Assembly: GCA_037176885.1 (NCBI GenBank)
Contig: JAWWNJ010000065.1
Span: 1,178,001-1,242,000 of the forward strand
Direction of reading: 5' to 3'
Length of the DNA: 64,000 nucleotides
Source of the DNA: Favolaschia claudopus
Lineage: Eukaryota > Basidiomycota > Agaricomycetes > Agaricales > Mycenaceae
The translations under genes and the position numbers were made by a program. The notes under the pieces were generated by a model. That model made no database searches. It saw nothing but the letters and a program-made list of their open reading frames with translations, and was not told the DNA's origin. Of this stretch, positions 33,741-45,838 are shown in pieces; the first letter of the stretch is position 1; each line of letters opens with the position of its first letter.

Positions 33741-34253
33741 CAAGGGGGTGTCGGGATTCGAAACTCGGATATCGGGTCGACTTATTTTTTAAGCCCTCGG
33801 CCAGACCCCCCCTCCCCCCCTCCCCTCCTATATAGGGTAGTATATTCCCACCATTGTCAGGCTGCCGTGTTGCCGGTCAACACACCCACCTCGGTAATTT
33901 CCGAAACCCACCATTTTTATATCTGTTTCGTGCGTTTGAGAGTTTGTTTACTAGAAGAAATTCTAGAACTTAATTTTGTGGCCTGACAACAGAGGCCAAA
34001 TAATCGTTGAAATTTTGCGCCGCTTATTTAGCGTGCGAAAACTGTCCAAATCCGGAACATTATTGCCGCTTTGACAGTCAGATGGGTTCATGAGACGGAA
34101 ATTTACCCTCGGACAAGTTTAAACCAATTTACAACTGGTTTATGAGCCTCAGGAAGCTTATGAGTACTAGACACAAGAAATTTTTTAAGGACCTTCTGGA
34201 GACCCCCCCCCCTCCAACCCATGGTACGAAATTTTAATCCCGACACCCCCTTG
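33741..34253. mobile_element. 513 bp hAT-type MITE
   Basis: Perfect 18 bp inverted ends CAAGGGGGTGTCGGGATT, flanked by an 8 bp direct repeat CATGACCA (33733-33740 and 34254-34261). The 8 bp duplication points to hAT mobilisation, but its ends differ from those of the hAT element at 11908-16077, so another transposase is needed. No coding capacity. Confidence 0.85.
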
Positions 34254-34261
34254 CATGACCA

Positions 34262-34762
34262 TTGACTTGGCTAAACTCGAGACTGGCGACTGCGCATTGC
34301 TATGTCGTATTTCCCTTCCTGCTCATCCACGGTTAAACGGCTCGGTTAAACGGTAGATGATTCAATTTACATTACTGCATTCGGGCCGTCTCGTCTACAA
34401 CAACGCAACCCTTCTGCTAGTTCTCGGATTGTGCGTCTCGGATTGTCGGAAGGGTATGACGAAATTCTCATTATTCAATTCATATCACCTGCTCTTGACC
34501 CGAATCGTTCACTATCGTTCACCGGCTCTTACAGAGGCCAACAAACGAATCCACTTAGTTTGTGTTGAGTACTTCCTCTCGTCAAGGTGAACCGAGTTCA
34601 AATTTGTTGAAGAACTCCTTTAGATGCTAATACAGTCTGTAGATTCATAGATATCTGGCGCATACATGTCCGACGGCAGCCCGCCTTTCACTTTCAAATT
34701 CCTTTGAAAATTTGAAAAACATGACGTGCACTGCTCCTCGCTGAGTGAGATCCACCTTATAA
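34262..34762. other. No gene seen
   Basis: Short frames only; a TATA-like CTTATAAATGC lies at about 34756-34766 just before the ORF1 region of the next LINE and may belong to its 5' end. Confidence 0.4.
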
Positions 34763-36377
34763 ATGCATTTTATTCACCGAAATCGCGTTCAGGTCACCCT
34801 GGCGCCCACTCACTCGAACTACTCACTGTTGCCAGGTGGGCGGTACTATACAAGCCGTCTCCTCCATCTTACATCATTCAAACTGGCTTCCCAACAATCC
34901 GCGCTTTCTCCCCTTGCTACTCCGCTGCGTAATTTTTCGAGCTTAGCCCTGGAGAACTCGTCAGCATCCAACAAGCGCGGCCACACGTCCGACCCCCCCT
35001 CCCCGCGCCCTGCAAAAATTACGCGAGGCGGCGAAACCATGGAAGTCGATCCACCGGTGATGCCATATCTTTTAAATCTACCATTGACTCAACATTACAG
35101 ACGGTGACCATGGCGCAAAATTCCGTAGCCAACGCCATCATAGCCAATGCTAACAACATCCCTGCTTCTGACTCCGGCAACGGTACTTCACCCTCTGTCG
35201 AACCCGGTCAACGCGACACTCCTGCGGGACCCGCCGAGGACACCATCATGGGACTCCCCGCCTACGCTTGGCTCCTTGGCGCTCACGCAGACGCACCAGT
35301 GGTCCATGGTTGGACGATGGCCCGGGTGAAACACAACCAACGTCAAGTGGCGAGGGACGCGCTTGAAACTAAGCCAGGTAAAGCATATCAATATTCCCGT
35401 TCTCAATCTCTATTTATATATATCAAGCATCGACTCTTGCGGCTGTTTTCGGCCAATCCGATCGCCTCACCGACCGTGCAGGAGGGGCGGACATCATTGC
35501 TGCTGCCATCGTCCATGACGGCTTCGCAAAAGAAGATGAGTTCCATATCATCCCACCCATCCCTGACGTCGGCAACCCCAACGACGACATCCACCCCATC
35601 GCCAACATTATCACCGACTGCTCAGTCGACTTGAAACGACGACTAGTGACCGCGGGGAAACTCCACTACCTGCCGGACGGTTCTGATCGCGGATTCTCGA
35701 TCTACTTCATCGACCCGTCCGCTGAACAGGGCTGGTACACTGGCACTTACATCAATATCAGGAAAACTACGACACCTGAGTTCCTTGCCGCACTTAAGAC
35801 TAAACTCGTCGCTGACCCGATCATCGTTGATATGGTTCGCGCTGACCATACTCGGGTGCTGCTCGACCATTTCGACATGGACCTCATCGTCACGATCCTC
35901 CTTCATTTCGCCAAAGTCGACACATACCCGGTGCATGCGCCGGGCTCTCCCACCGAGCGCATTGCGTTTCGCCTCTACATGCCGGCACCTTCGATTAACG
36001 ACGTCGCTATCGCCAGGTTCAAAGACCGACTCATGTCGCCCAACTTCTCTTTCGACGTCGGCCACCAGGGGGTCGCCTCTCCCTTCTTCGTTCGCAAAGG
36101 GCGCTTTGAGAAGCCGATGGAGTGCTATGAGTGCTCCGGCCTCGACCATTTCAAACGCGACTGCCTCTTGATCAACTGCGAAGAGTCCAACCAGCCAACT
36201 ATTGCGATGGGGACTACCTTTTCGTCGATGGAGGCTCCCGCTCCCTCGCCTTCCAATACTTATGCTGGATCTCAGCGTGGCGGTTATTCGGGGCGCGGTT
36301 ACGATGCAGGAGGTCGCGGTTTTTTCGGAGGTGGTCGCGGAGGTTATCGCGGGTTTGATGGACACCGTGGATACTAA
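34763..36377 (+). CDS. LINE ORF1-like protein with CCHC knuckle and RGG tail, apparently spliced
   Basis: A frame from 34763 (or ATG at 35110) runs to a GT at 35378. Joining 35377 to 35428 (50 bp intron, GTAAAG...TCAAG) gives LETKPA/STLAAVFGQSDRL and then DLKRRLVTAGKLHYLPDGSD onward to 36377 only if the frame is kept through 35428-35640, which it is. Residues include a basic stretch, a conserved core (FSIYFIDPSAEQGWYTGTY, VRADHTRVLLDHFDMDLIV), a zinc knuckle CYECSGLDHFKRDC and a Gly/Arg-rich tail (GYSGRGYDAGGRGFFGGGRG), all fitting RNA binding. Linkage to the ORF2 downstream is by position. Without splicing the frame is broken, so it may instead carry a 50 bp insertion or be a gene in its own right. 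Confidence 0.6.
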
Positions 36378-36921
36378 ATTTGGTTTGTCGCTGGACTTGC
36401 TTCTCTATCTACACAAGCCCAAATGAATAGTACACCTGTATGATTACAAGGGGAGAAGAAGTTTCCGCACGAAGTGTACCGTACGCGAATGTAATACTAC
36501 AACTGACTTAGGTAACCTTGAAATTACTTGAAATATCTGCTCGTTTTTATTATACGCTACACGCCGTATGCCGGATTCACACAAGCAACTCGTCCTTCTC
36601 CGACTTACCTCCGCTGTCCGTCACACTCTTTAAGTACGGAATGGGGCAAATCATCGACCAGCCAACTCACATGAAGATTAGCTTCGCCCATCGTTCTCTT
36701 GAATCTATTCCGACGACAGTGGACTACTTGACACGGCTCGGCCACCCAGCAACTTCGACTCCGACCTCCCTGATAGCTCGCGGAGGGTGAATCTATCCAA
36801 TAATTCCGTCGACCTACCCAGCCGTCGACAGCCAAGGAATACACCGCGTTGTCTTCCGTTCTCCTCTGAAATCTTCTCTCGATCCCTACCTTTGGACGGC
36901 GGTCCTTAATCGTACCTCAAC
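36378..36921 (+). other. Inter-ORF region of the second LINE
   Basis: Separates ORF1 and ORF2. A frame at 36518-36790 has no recognised motif and may be a decayed 5' extension of ORF2. Confidence 0.4.
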
Positions 36922-39900
36922 ATGAACCATACAAAAATTGAAACACTATTGAGTACCGAGGGCCCTCCTGGATCACGGGAGGGTTTTGGGGACGTGGTAC
37001 AGCCCTCTCGTCAGTGCCTGCCGGCTACGAGTTCAGAGAACGAGATCAGCAGGAGTCGAGGTGATTTGGGGCCTAGCCCCGACTATCCTTCACGCGGCCC
37101 CTTCTGTAGCAGTTCGTCTGCTCTGGCTGTTACGGCGACAGGCGAAGAGCAGAGCCCCCGTCCCTCTTCAGTTGCGACCGTGATTTTAGACAATGAGTCT
37201 CCGTGGTTGCCTTTGGTAACTGCGGCGAATCAAAGCTCGAAATTCCAGTCCAACAATGTTTCGAATGTTTTGCGGGTAAATGAAGAGGGACTTACAAGCT
37301 CCCGCGCTACCAATAACAACTTGCTGATAACTACTGATCCGGAACTACCGACTACAGATTCAAATGCAACTGTCTTATCTCGACGCACACACACACTGGC
37401 AGATGATGCTAACTCTTGGGAAGAAATCAATCGAAACATTCGTAGAGCTAACAAGCCACCACGCCCACCGTGTTCCAACAAATCAACGAGGGCGAGTTTA
37501 AAAGTCTCCACTCTCAATATGAACGGACGCGAGCAAAATAAATCCATTCATCATACCGATCACAAATTCAACTATGTAAAGCGCATGATTGATGACGAGG
37601 GTATCGGAGTTCTTGCGCTTCAAGAAACCCATCTCGACGATATCGGAGTTACCCAATTCAACAATATCTTCCAACGCTGGTTCAAATTGTTCAATTCTTC
37701 TCATCCCACGAAACCTACCTCTACGGCGGGTGTATCATTCATTTTGAACAAGAAGTTTATCGAGACAGAAAATATACGTGAGTATGTATTGGTCCCTGGT
37801 CGTGCATCTATGATCGTCGTCCCAGATCACGGCGGGACCACCCGAAATATCCTCAATATATATGCTCCGAATTCATCAGACGAACGTTGTAAACTATGGG
37901 ACTATTTGTGGAATTCATGGCAGACTGACTGCCACTTACCGCTGCCTACCGAAGGTGCGGGAGATTGGAACTTCGTTGAAAATGTGCTTGATCGTTCTTC
38001 AGGAGTCGCAGACCCTGTACCATCGAGTTTTATTCGCCTGATGTCGCTCTTTCAATTCCAAGATGGTTGGCGTCTAACATTCCCAGACACGAGAGACTAT
38101 ACTTGCAGGCAAATTCGTACCGATAGCTCCAGCGGTGAGCTTCATATTTCTCATGCTAGACTCGACAGGATATATATTCCAAGTACTCATTTCAACGAGT
38201 ACCGTAACTGGTCCATTAATCACTGCGTTGTTAGGTCCGATCATCGATTGGTCTCTGTCGACATTGTCTCGCGCTGGGATCAGAAACCGGGACCCGGAAG
38301 GTGGAGTATGCCACTCTATATTCTGAAAACACCCAAATTTATGAAACGAGTTCACGAGCTGAACACTAAACGTGGCGAAGACATCGATAGCCTGAACGAC
38401 GCTGAACGACAACCCGATTTCAACGAACAGACCCCATGGTTCAAATATAAAACGGATATAACTGATTTTGGCAAGCATTGCTCCCGTTTCTTGAACGAGC
38501 ATATCAAAGAGGTCAGGACTTTGGAAACGAGCGCATGGTGATACATGATGAAGCCATGACTCTACAAGACCGGTTCATAGCAATCCGAGCCATCGAAGAC
38601 AAAATTGATGCCTGCGTTAAAGAAGAGGCTGATAGGAAAAAACGAATGGCGGAAGCCCGGTACGATGTTGAAGGCGAAAGTTTGAGAACAAAACTCTGGA
38701 CTAACTCTGCGAAAGGGTACACATTGAAAGACTCGATAGACGAGTTCAGAGTGGACCTTGATCCACTGGAGCATACACGCCCCAGATTAGAAACACGACC
38801 ACGAGAAATGGCTAAAATGGCCGGAAAATATCACGATGATATCCAAACGCGCGACCTACCAGATGAGTATAGCCGAGCTCTCTGTACTGAGATGGTTCTC
38901 GTACAATGCCAGGTACATTTCTCTCGAGACAAATACCAGAAATTGGATACAGCACTTAATGAAGACGAAATTCGGGAAGCGCTGAAACTCTCAAATAATG
39001 GCAAGGCACCCGGACTTGATGGCATCCCCTATGAGTTTTTCAAACACCTTGACCGCCTTTATATACAGTCCAAACGATCTGACCACAAACTCTTCAACAT
39101 CGTTGGCTTTCTTGCTAGATTATTCCAAGACATTGAGATCCACGGGATTGTCAATGGCACAAAATTCAACTCCGGTTGGTTATGCCCGTTTTTCAAGAAA
39201 GGCGACAAGAGCCTGATTTCAAATTACCGTCCGATCACACTCCTTAATACGGATTACAAGTTTATGACGAAAGCGCACTCGCTACGTTTGATGAACGTTG
39301 CACCTTCTCTGGTCCATCCAGATCAAGCCGGATTTATGAAAGGTAGGAAAATTGAAGATCAAGTTAAACTCTGCAAATTCCTGCTGGATTACGCTGAGGC
39401 TGCAGAAGAAGATGGGGTACTTATTGCCTTGGATCAAGAAAAAGCCTATGACAGGATCAACCACGCCTATTTACTCCGAGTTTTGCAACATTTTCGATTC
39501 CCTCCCCGATTCTGCAACCTGATCAAGTATCTGTATACGAACGCAGAGACAGTTGTCATAGTTAACGGGATGCTTAGTGATCCCTACCTGGTTGTGCGCG
39601 GTGTCCGTCAAGGCGACCCGCTTTCGTGTCTCTTATTCAATCTTGCGATCGAACCTTTGGCATGCCTAATCAGGAACTCTAACCTGAAGGGTTACGGGTA
39701 TCCGCATTCCTGGGACTGACGAAGATCTAATCATCTCTCTCTTTGCCGATGATACAACAATTTTCTTGTCGTCTTCCAACTCCTTAGATGAACTTTGGAA
39801 GATTCCCGACCTGTGGTGTGCCGCCTCAACGGCGAAATTCAACGAACACAAGACTATTATTCTTCCTTTCGGACAACCCGGATATCGATCCGATACGCTT

Positions 39901-41994
39901 CGCGATAGAAGAATAAACAAGAATTCACCAATTGGAAGCATTGCAGAACAAATTCGGATTGTTCCTGATGGAGGAACGTGCCGCATTCTCGGTTCATGGA
40001 TAGGAAACCAGACAACCTGCTTGACCCCTTGGCCGTCAGTGATAGATAAGATCACATGTGATCTGCGTCGATGGGGTATGTTGATGCCCGGACTGGAGGG
40101 AAAACGACATATCATTAACATGGTGATTGGTGGCAGGACTCAATACTTGAGCAGAGTTCAAGGAATGCCAAAACCGATTGAAGAGCAGCTAATAAAACTG
40201 GAAAATGATTTCCTTTGGGATGGTAAACGTGCGAGAGTTGGCCACGAAACCATGATTTTGGACATTTCCGATGGTGGTAAACAAGTTCGCTCGAATCACG
40301 GTATCAAAACACTGGAAGATTTGAGCCGAATAGCATAGCGAGGTACGACCATTCCTCGTAAACCACACCAAATTAATCCATCGGGCTTTGGACGGAAAAA
40401 CTGTGGATGTCCACCCTGTCGTCGTGATCGGATTGAGCTGGGTTGCACTGATCCGGGAGCTTGTATTGATACAGCAAAATTTTTACTAGACTGTGTACAC
40501 CCGAAGTGGGACCCGCGAGTACCCGCCGTTGATTTTTGCAGCGAACTCAAACTCTCCGAACTTGAGGTGCAGGAGAACAGTGAACCACTGGCCGTGGAAA
40601 ATGCATTTACCTATGACCCCGATTACTCTTTACACCACATCAACCCGGGAGTCAGAATCTTTGCAGACGAAGAAAGCTTGACCTCGCTTCCTGCGAGACG
40701 GAACACCCTTCCGGATCTAACTGCCACTCCTCACACAATCTATCTCCATTGCCGAGTCCAACACGCCGGAGAATACCAACCCACTGTTACAATCGAAGTC
40801 GAGGCCACGACAATTTCGCCTGACTCCGATACAACATACGAGAAATTGGCGTTGTCATTCGACACGCCCAACATACCTCTTTCATACTTCACTGGTTTAC
40901 TGGGCGGACTTTTATTCAAGTTACAAACCACATCGAAATCTGAGCCGCTACTAATCTGCTCCACGTCTGATTACCTGGCTAGGGTGCTTGTCAAAGACAG
41001 ACATCGTTTCGAAAATGACCCGCTCGACGTAAATTTCAAGCTCATCAAGGCTGTATTCGCTGCCCTGAACGAAAGGTCAGGCCGAATAAAATTCAAAAGA
41101 GTTCGTGAAATGCCGTATACTACTGTTAACGAGATATTATCAGTGGAACTCGAGACACAGACAGACGTAATGTTTACTAGTCCTGGGGTTGAACTCCAAC
41201 GTGGTAGTCAACACTTGTTTACAAAGATAATTCAGAAACTCAGAACCAAGCCCCTCCGCAAATCCACGTTTATAAATCTCGATCGCATACGCTGCTCTGT
41301 GAATGAAGCTTCTGACTATACGCCGTCCGACGAGATGATTTGGAGGTCTATACGCTCCTCCAATTTGCGCCGGTTGTCACGAGATTTCTTTTGGAAATGC
41401 ATTCATGATACCTTCCGTGTTGGAGAATTTTGGTTTCATTTAAATAGTGCGCACCCGATGGGTTCTTGCCATCATTGCAGAGTGACTGAGTCCCTTGAGC
41501 ACATTGCCTTGGAGTGTGCTCTACCCGAACAATCACAGGTATGGGCACTGGCACGCCAACTATGGACGATGAAATTTTCTGCATCGAGTTGGCCAAGGTT
41601 AACTTACGGACTTATTCTTGGTTGCAATCTCGTACGTTTCAAGTCAAACAAAGGTGCACTGCTACCTCACAAGTCCAGACTATTTGCAATATTAATTTCA
41701 GTATCGTGGCATCTCATCTGGAACCTACACGTTGACCGTGTGATTAAAAATCCTGGCAAAATACATAGCGAGACAGAAGTTCATAATAAATGGCTACACG
41801 CGATTAACCTGGCTCTGGATCGCGACCGGATTTTGACAGACAAAGCGAGATTTGGCTCTCTTGCATTCAGCGAGAAGAGCGTATTAAATACATGGAGTGG
41901 GTTACTTCTGAACGAGGACTCGTTGCCGGATAATTGGACTTTCACAAGGGGGGTTTTAGTAGGTATACGGCCCAAGAAATCTGGAATCGGATAG
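36922..41994 (+). pseudogene. LINE ORF2: endonuclease, reverse transcriptase, Cys module, RNase H-like
   Basis: About 190 residues of Ser/Thr-rich leader precede the endonuclease: VSTLNMNGREQNKS, IGVLALQETHLDD, GAGDWNFVENVLDRSSG, ARLDRIYIP, VVRSDHRLVSVDIV. A one-base shift near 38525 leads to RT: LSNNGKAPGLDGIPYEFF, NYRPITLLNTDYKFMTKA, DQAGFMKGRKIEDQ, ALDQEKAYDRINHAYL, RQGDPLSCLLFNLAIEPL; after another shift near 39690 LFADDTTIF carries the catalytic ADD. Then a Cys-rich module CGCPPCRRDRIELGCTD with PGACIDTA follows (40395-40475), an RNase H-like part that lacks the acidic catalytic pattern (FTGLLGGLLFKLQTTSKSEP) and a zinc-like CHHCRVTESLEHIALEC. TAG at 40336-40338 and the shifts make it defective. 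Confidence 0.85.
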
Positions 41995-42173
41995 ATTCCC
42001 ATATTGGCTGGAGTCCCACACTGGTATTAATCGTGCGTGAGGCATTTCCTCCCGGACATCTTCCCGGCATCTTCTGGCCCACAACCATCAACCAAAGCGG
42101 ACGACTCGGAATGCTTCTGCAGACTGATAATCGTTTAGGTTTAAAGACCCAATGCTCCAAAAAAAAAAAAAAA

Positions 42174-42198
42174 GTTTGTCACGAAGTCACGTCCCCCA
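42174..42198 (-). repeat. Terminus of the 16.9 kb MITE family
   Basis: Reverse complement of the first 25 or so bases of the MITE at 16918 (GTGGGGGACGTGACTTCGTG continues the match). The other end is not present; the LINE tail lies on one side and 137 bp units on the other. Confidence 0.7.
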
Positions 42199-42335
42199 CG
42201 GCAACCCCGCCATTCCAAGGGTGATGGCAGATCGGTCGAAATTCCCACACTCTTTATCAATCTCCGAGGGGAAAACCCTCGGCCGGGAAAATGCGTTTTC
42301 GGCATTTGGAAAGCCCTCGAAATGACCGATTTTTC
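42199..42335 (-). repeat. 137 bp dispersed unit, copy 2
   Basis: Reverse-complement copy of 33401-33537, differing only at the terminal base (C for G at 42199). Separated from the next copy by CCCCA. Confidence 0.85.
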
Positions 42336-42340
42336 CCCCA

Positions 42341-42477
42341 CGGCAACCCCGCCATTCCAAGGGTGATGGCAGATCGGTCGAAATTCCCACACTCTTTATC
42401 AATCTCCGAGGGGAAAACCCTCGGCCGGGAAAATGCGTTTTCGGCATTTGGAAAGCCCTCGAAATGACCGATTTTTC
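42341..42477 (-). repeat. 137 bp dispersed unit, copy 3
   Basis: Second tandem copy in the same orientation, identical to copy 2; period 142 bp. Confidence 0.85.
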
Positions 42478-42859
42478 GTGGATGGGGTCTACCTTACATC
42501 ACGCTAAAACACAAAGTTCCGTCACCTTTCCTTGGTCCGAGGCCCTGGGCGCCGGTTATCTGCATGTGGCTGTGCAATCGGTCATTTTTTTGGGTCCGAA
42601 AACTGAAAATTGATGCTACATGTTAGCCATTTACAAGTTGGATAGCAATCAAACTGAGTCGTTTGCCGCAGTTTTCGAGGCATTTTTTTCCGGCCCGTGC
42701 AGCAGGCTGTAGGGAGCGTCATGTGCACTTGGGGGAAGCCGGCGGGACTTGGGTGCAGCACGGGAGGCGGGGCATTGGTTGTCTTCACTCTCGTCGAGTG
42801 GTTGATAATGATCTTGCTTCTTTACATAAGGCCGTTTATGGCAGGGTTCGCAGTGTTGC
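42478..42859. other. No gene seen
   Basis: Short open frames on both strands without motifs. No terminal repeats recognised. Confidence 0.4.
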
Positions 42860-43232
42860 AATTGAGTCGATGAGTAGATCTCCGATCAACTCGCAACCTA
42901 AATCCGGATGTTCGGGTTCCCTCGAATGGTTTTCTCAAGCGGCAAGTTGACAAAAATGTTGAGAGCCTCAGACTGGTATGTTTGGTGTAGAAAGATCTGT
43001 GTTTTTGTATGGATTTTGCCGAGCTGGCCGGCGAGCTTGTCCAGGAAAATTCAGCCAAAATCTGTGAGAAACATGACAGATTCGGCTTGTTTTTGTGGGT
43101 AGACCTATTCTACACAAGGAATACATCCCGTCTATCCTATTTCCACCGACCAGTGAGTCGTTTTTATGTGCAGTGGAGCGGCTTTGATAGGAATTTCCAT
43201 ATTTGGTAAGTACATTGATTTCGCCGCAACTG
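42860..43232 (+). mobile_element. Truncated MITE related to 46815-47275
   Basis: Its right end TTGATTTCGCCGCAACTG abuts TA (43233-43234) and the interior matches the MITE at 46815-47275 in inverted orientation (for example TTTCCATATTTGGTAAG). The left terminus is missing, so the left limit is approximate. Confidence 0.55.
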
Positions 43233-43246
43233 TACAAATAAAATTA

Positions 43247-43547
43247 CAGCTGTTCCGGAATACTTTGGCATGCTCACATTTTTTTGCACGCAACTCGCAC
43301 ATTTGATGGACTGATATGATGCACCTTTAAAGGAAAGGATCACCTCGGCTAGCGACGCCTGGCAGCGGCAGCTCAGCGGCTACGCACCGGCTGAGAAGTC
43401 CTCGGAAAATGGGCAGAGATGGCAGAAAGCGTTGAGAACAGCGGCATTCGGCTCAAATCTCCATAAATGGTGCATCATATCACCTCGATCAAAAGTCCGA
43501 AAGTGCGCAAAAAAATGTGAACATGCCAAGGTATTCCGGAACAGCTG
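43247..43547. mobile_element. 301 bp TA-flanked fold-back MITE
   Basis: Arms of about 40 bp begin CAGCTGTTCCGGAATAC at both ends with few mismatches, flanked by TA (43245-43246 and 43548-43549). A second inner pair, TGATATGATGCACC and its complement, extends the fold-back. No coding capacity. Confidence 0.8.
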
Positions 43548-44060
43548 TAAGTAACGGGACCGGGGAAAATCGATGTTTTCTCGTTCTGTGCAAGTTCTGC
43601 GCGGTGTATTGAGCTGCCTTTGGTATCTAGAGTATATGTATCCCCATCAAAGCAATTGAACGAATGGCTCAACTTCCTTTTCTGGATGTTGGCGTTGAGT
43701 CGCCTAATTGGGATGTTTGAGTTCGATTTCACATTTGATCCAGAAATAATTCTCACATGTGAGATTCCTATGCGGACTACACATCGACGTAGTAGACTTC
43801 AAATTCGATTTTTCGAGGGAAAGAGACTCAGTTGAATAGCTTGAAGCCACCAAACTCGCGCTAGTCTGAGGACGGAAGTCAGGAGATATTTAGACAGACA
43901 GAAAATTTCTGACTATCAGCACATACCCTCAGCTTGTTCCCTGGTGAGCTCAGCGGAAAATACTACTGCGGAGAAGAGGTGTTGTGAATATTCTTACGGT
44001 CGCGCGATGTTTTGATTTGGCATAGCTGGAAGGTGTAGTTGACGGGTGCAAACCTCTGAT
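43548..44060. other. No gene seen
   Basis: Short frames only, no motif recognised. Confidence 0.4.
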
Positions 44061-44062
44061 TA

Positions 44063-44946
44063 CTCGGTGTCCACAAAAGTAACCGGAAATTCGCTTATTG
44101 CTTGCCAAATTTGTAGTATTTTCGGAAGCAAACTAGATAGGTGTAATCCTTGCTTTATTTTGGTCACATATCATACATATCATGTGTAAAGCTGCTCAGG
44201 AGAGACCGTTGTAGAGGGACAAATCTATCAGCTGTATTTTGATGGTGATCAACAAAGTCAGTGCAACACAGCTTGTTCTGGGAGGAAAATTATGGTTTTG
44301 ATTTTGCAAGACTCTTCAGCATGGTGTCCTTTTGTGGGCACGAACACTCAATGTTGAAAAGAAACTGTGTACAGTTGATATCTGTAGCGTTTATTTTGAC
44401 TGTCTCAGTCTGTCACTTTCAACCGATCGTCAGACAGTTATCTGGGGTGTTTTAAGCAACAATTCAATCAGTTCTGGTGTTGTTCCACCTAATAATGAAC
44501 ACTGATTGTGTTTAAGAGGCCTATTGCTATTGCTGCTGTCTTCAAACTTGCATAAATGTGAGTGCAAAACTGAAATTTAAGCAAAAGGTTGAAAATTCTG
44601 GTTTCCACAATTCTGGTCCAATAGTGCATCATTTGGAATGGTTCAACGGGCTTGAAAGATACCAATAGAGCGCTAATGTAGCATGCATTGTGCAAAAATG
44701 GTCAACCATGCTTATTTGAGCAAACAGCAACCAATTTCTTGCACAACGTTGACAACTTGGCATTGCCAAACAATAACATCATGAATTCAACTAGCTCTAG
44801 AGTGATGTAAAAAGAGAAGATCTCCAAGAAACTTAGGGAATGATCTACTCACATTGAAAGGTATGCAGCCAGGTGCAGAAACCGTGGGAAACTCACGTGA
44901 TCGCGTCGAAATATCGGCATTTCCGGTTACTTTTGTGGACACCGAG
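44063..44946. mobile_element. 884 bp TA-flanked TIR element
   Basis: Perfect 28 bp inverted ends starting CTCGGTGTCCACAAAAGTAA (44063-44090 and 44919-44946), flanked by TA (44061-44062 and 44947-44948). The end sequence resembles Tc1/mariner/pogo-type fungal elements. The interior is AT-rich and noncoding, so it is a non-autonomous derivative. Confidence 0.82.
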
Positions 44947-44973
44947 TATTTGCGCATAAGGTCACCAATCACA

Positions 44974-45663
44974 CCGCAAAATTGAAAGTTTCTGTTCTAC
45001 CAGTAAACTTTGGAGTAAACATTGCTTACATTTGTAACAGAAAGCTTACCAGTAAACCACGAATACAGTCTGTGCAGTATATGGAACAGAAAAGAAAGCT
45101 TTCGGCACGACAGAAAGTGATGCCGAAAGTAAAGCTTTCGGCAAGGCAGTAAATGATCTGGAAAGCAATGCTTTCTGGAGCACTTTCTGGGGCCCAGAAA
45201 GCAAACCAGAAACAATAGCTTTCTGCGCCAGCAGAAAGCACTGGCTTCTGTTCCGCAGAAACCGATCCGGTAAGCAATAGTTACCTGAAAATCAGAAACA
45301 ATAAGATTCTGGTTCGGCTTCTGTGCCACTGTAACCGGATCATGAATTTTAGGTAACTATTGCTTACCGGATCGGTTTCTGCGGAACAGAAGCCAGTGCT
45401 TTCTGCTGGCGCAAAAAGCTATTGTTTCTGGTTTGCTTTCTGGGCCCCAGAAAGTGATCCAGAAAGCATTGCTTTCCGGATAATTTACTGCCTTGCCGAA
45501 AGCTTTACTTTCGGCATCACTTTCTGTCGTGCCGAAAGCTTTCTTTTCTGTTCCATATACTGCACAGACTGTATTCTTGATTTACTGGTAAGCTTTCTGT
45601 TACAGATGTAATTAATGTTTACTGCAAAGTTTACTGGTAGAACAGAAACTTTCAATTTTGCGG
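44974..45663. repeat. Near-palindrome, 313 bp arms and 64 bp spacer
   Basis: 44974-45286 is repeated in reverse complement at 45351-45663 with about ten mismatches. The arms are dense in GAAAGC/GCTTTC words such as GAAAGCTTTCGG, so they also fold on themselves. Both arms translate to nearly the same 83-residue frame in opposite directions, a by-product of the symmetry. Adjacent to the 884 bp TIR element but outside its TA. Confidence 0.85.
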
Positions 45664-45838
45664 AGTGAATGAGGTCTATCCGTCTGCGCCGGTTATCATG
45701 AGTAGTACTCCAGTGAAGAATACCCAACTTTTTGCACAACCACTGGCACTGGGACACACCCGCGCATTGGACTCGGGGAAAACATATAAAATCATTTCCA
45801 TATGGGCTTTCCAGAATGGGTACTTGCAATGCCATATC

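Larger units (their letters stand above)
34763..42173 (+). mobile_element. Second LINE (Cys-rich module type), poly-A ended
   Basis: Contains a zinc-knuckle ORF1 and an endonuclease/RT ORF2 and ends in a 14-15 base A run at 42160-42173. The 5' boundary and target duplication were not found; the start given is that of the first open frame. The A tail abuts a MITE terminus (42174-42198), so the element landed at the edge of that MITE. Confidence 0.7.

Noticed and set aside
35643..36365. 240-codon minus-strand frame
   Set aside because: Opposite strand of the LINE ORF1 with its CCHC knuckle; composition is that of a shadow frame.
42199..42477. Tandem 137 bp units as a CRISPR array
   Set aside because: Only two repeats with a 5 bp spacer, in a eukaryotic genome with no Cas genes; dispersed copies show it is an interspersed repeat.
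45026..45611. Two nearly identical 83-codon frames on opposite strands as paralogous small genes
   Set aside because: They are produced by the symmetry of the near-palindrome.
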